This document shows positions 39,856 through 40,053 of a stretch of 40,053 bases of DNA, piece after piece (position 1 is the first letter of the stretch; every line of letters starts with the position of its first letter). The DNA is from Chromatiales bacterium. GTDB taxonomy: Bacteria; Pseudomonadota; Gammaproteobacteria; Chromatiales; Chromatiaceae. The stretch covers positions 1 to 40,053 of the forward strand of contig JAKSBX010000275.1 of assembly GCA_022360905.1 (NCBI GenBank), read 5' to 3'. The notes under the pieces were generated by a model that saw only the letters and a program-made list of their open reading frames with translations, was not told the origin of the DNA and did no database searches. Made by a program: the position numbers and the translations under genes.

Positions 39856-40053
39856 TCTCTTCAGTTTTTCGCCGAGCGACAGGTCGGCGCCCTCCGTCAC
39901 CGCCGGCGAGCCCTCGGGCTTGAGCAGCGCGCGGGCCAGGATATAGCCGAGGAACAGCGCGACCATGATGCCGGCCGGAAGCAGCACGGCGGCGAACAGC
40001 TTGCCGACCGACTGGTTCGAGATCGAGGCGTAGATCACCACCACGATCGACGG
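39835..40053 (-). CDS. fragment of a TRAP transporter large permease (DctM-like), truncated
   Basis: The frame enters from the right window edge, running leftward. It begins PSIVVVIYASISNQSVGKLF and continues through LLPAGIMVALFLGYILARALLKPEG. This is the segment of DctM-type TRAP permeases around the conserved PPSI and the following helix. The homology ends near SLGEKLKR (about 39856); six residues later the frame stops in an AT-rich stretch. Half of the protein is thus missing. Its GC content is visibly higher than that of the rest of the window, with GCC, GGC and ATC dominating, so it probably derives from another genome or region. Confidence 0.7.
   Translation of the reverse strand, partial: PSIVVVIYASISNQSVGKLFAAVLLPAGIMVALFLGYILARALLKPEGSPAVTEGADLSLGEKLKRESHQFA

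Noticed and set aside
1-40053. CRISPR arrays, phage genes, toxin-antitoxin pairs or transposases
   Set aside because: I saw no regularly spaced direct repeats, structural phage genes or transposase-like proteins. The only mobile-looking items are the two palindromic elements.

Overview
The window looks like chromosome of a sulfur-oxidising gammaproteobacterium. The main evidence is a dissimilatory APS reductase pair (aprB-aprA) beside a complete Hyb-type periplasmic [NiFe] uptake hydrogenase cluster, together with Trk potassium uptake genes of E. coli length and order and a PEP-CTERM protein. This gene set recalls chemolithotrophs such as Sedimenticola and the Thiodiazotropha symbionts, but that affiliation is an inference; there is no rRNA or tRNA gene here to place it.

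Layout. 1-4.1 kb: the 3' end of a GltD/DsrL-like iron-sulfur flavoprotein, then two leftward lipoprotein genes (a c-type cytochrome-like protein and a PhoX-family phosphatase) separated by a terminator. 4.3-7.2 kb: trkA-trkH. 7.2-11.1 kb: leftward genes for a YqaA membrane protein, a PEP-CTERM protein, and a tight group encoding an RlmK-like methyltransferase, a DUF423 protein, a hypothetical protein and a thioredoxin-HEAT protein. 11.1-15.4 kb: a long structured leader, aprB, aprA with terminator, then a YkgJ-type cysteine-cluster protein with its own terminator. 15.4-23.9 kb: a palindromic repeat element, a pterin dehydratase, a membrane-tethered response regulator, a MerR/SnoaL cluster, a chemoreceptor, a globin-coupled diguanylate cyclase and a lipoprotein. 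24.3-30.9 kb: hybO-A-B-C-D, a second palindromic element, a hypC/hupF-type gene and hybE. 31-38.9 kb: accessory genes (MipA/OmpV, CPBP protease, AraC regulator, Tat-secreted intradiol dioxygenase, a 14-repeat propeller lipoprotein, a PPOX protein, glutaredoxin). 39.0-40.05 kb: a PAS protein broken off mid-domain, then about 320 bp of unlike sequence, then a GC-rich truncated TRAP permease; this end looks chimeric.

How it works together. Sulfite from sulfur oxidation can be converted to APS by AprAB, and H2 oxidised on the periplasmic side by HybO/HybC can pass electrons through HybA and HybB to quinone. HybD, the HypC-like protein and HybE are the dedicated maturation factors; the remaining hyp genes must lie elsewhere. 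The sensory genes (chemoreceptor, haem-globin diguanylate cyclase, REC-TM-OmpA protein, PAS protein) suggest redox and oxygen responsive behaviour.

The best candidates for something undescribed are the MerR cluster at 18.0-18.95 kb, where a 60-residue gene encodes a free-standing copy of the regulator's own C-terminal domain behind a MerR-type promoter and a set of perfect inverted repeats; the REC-TM-OmpA fusion; and the two-member palindromic element family, one copy of which splits the hydrogenase operon.
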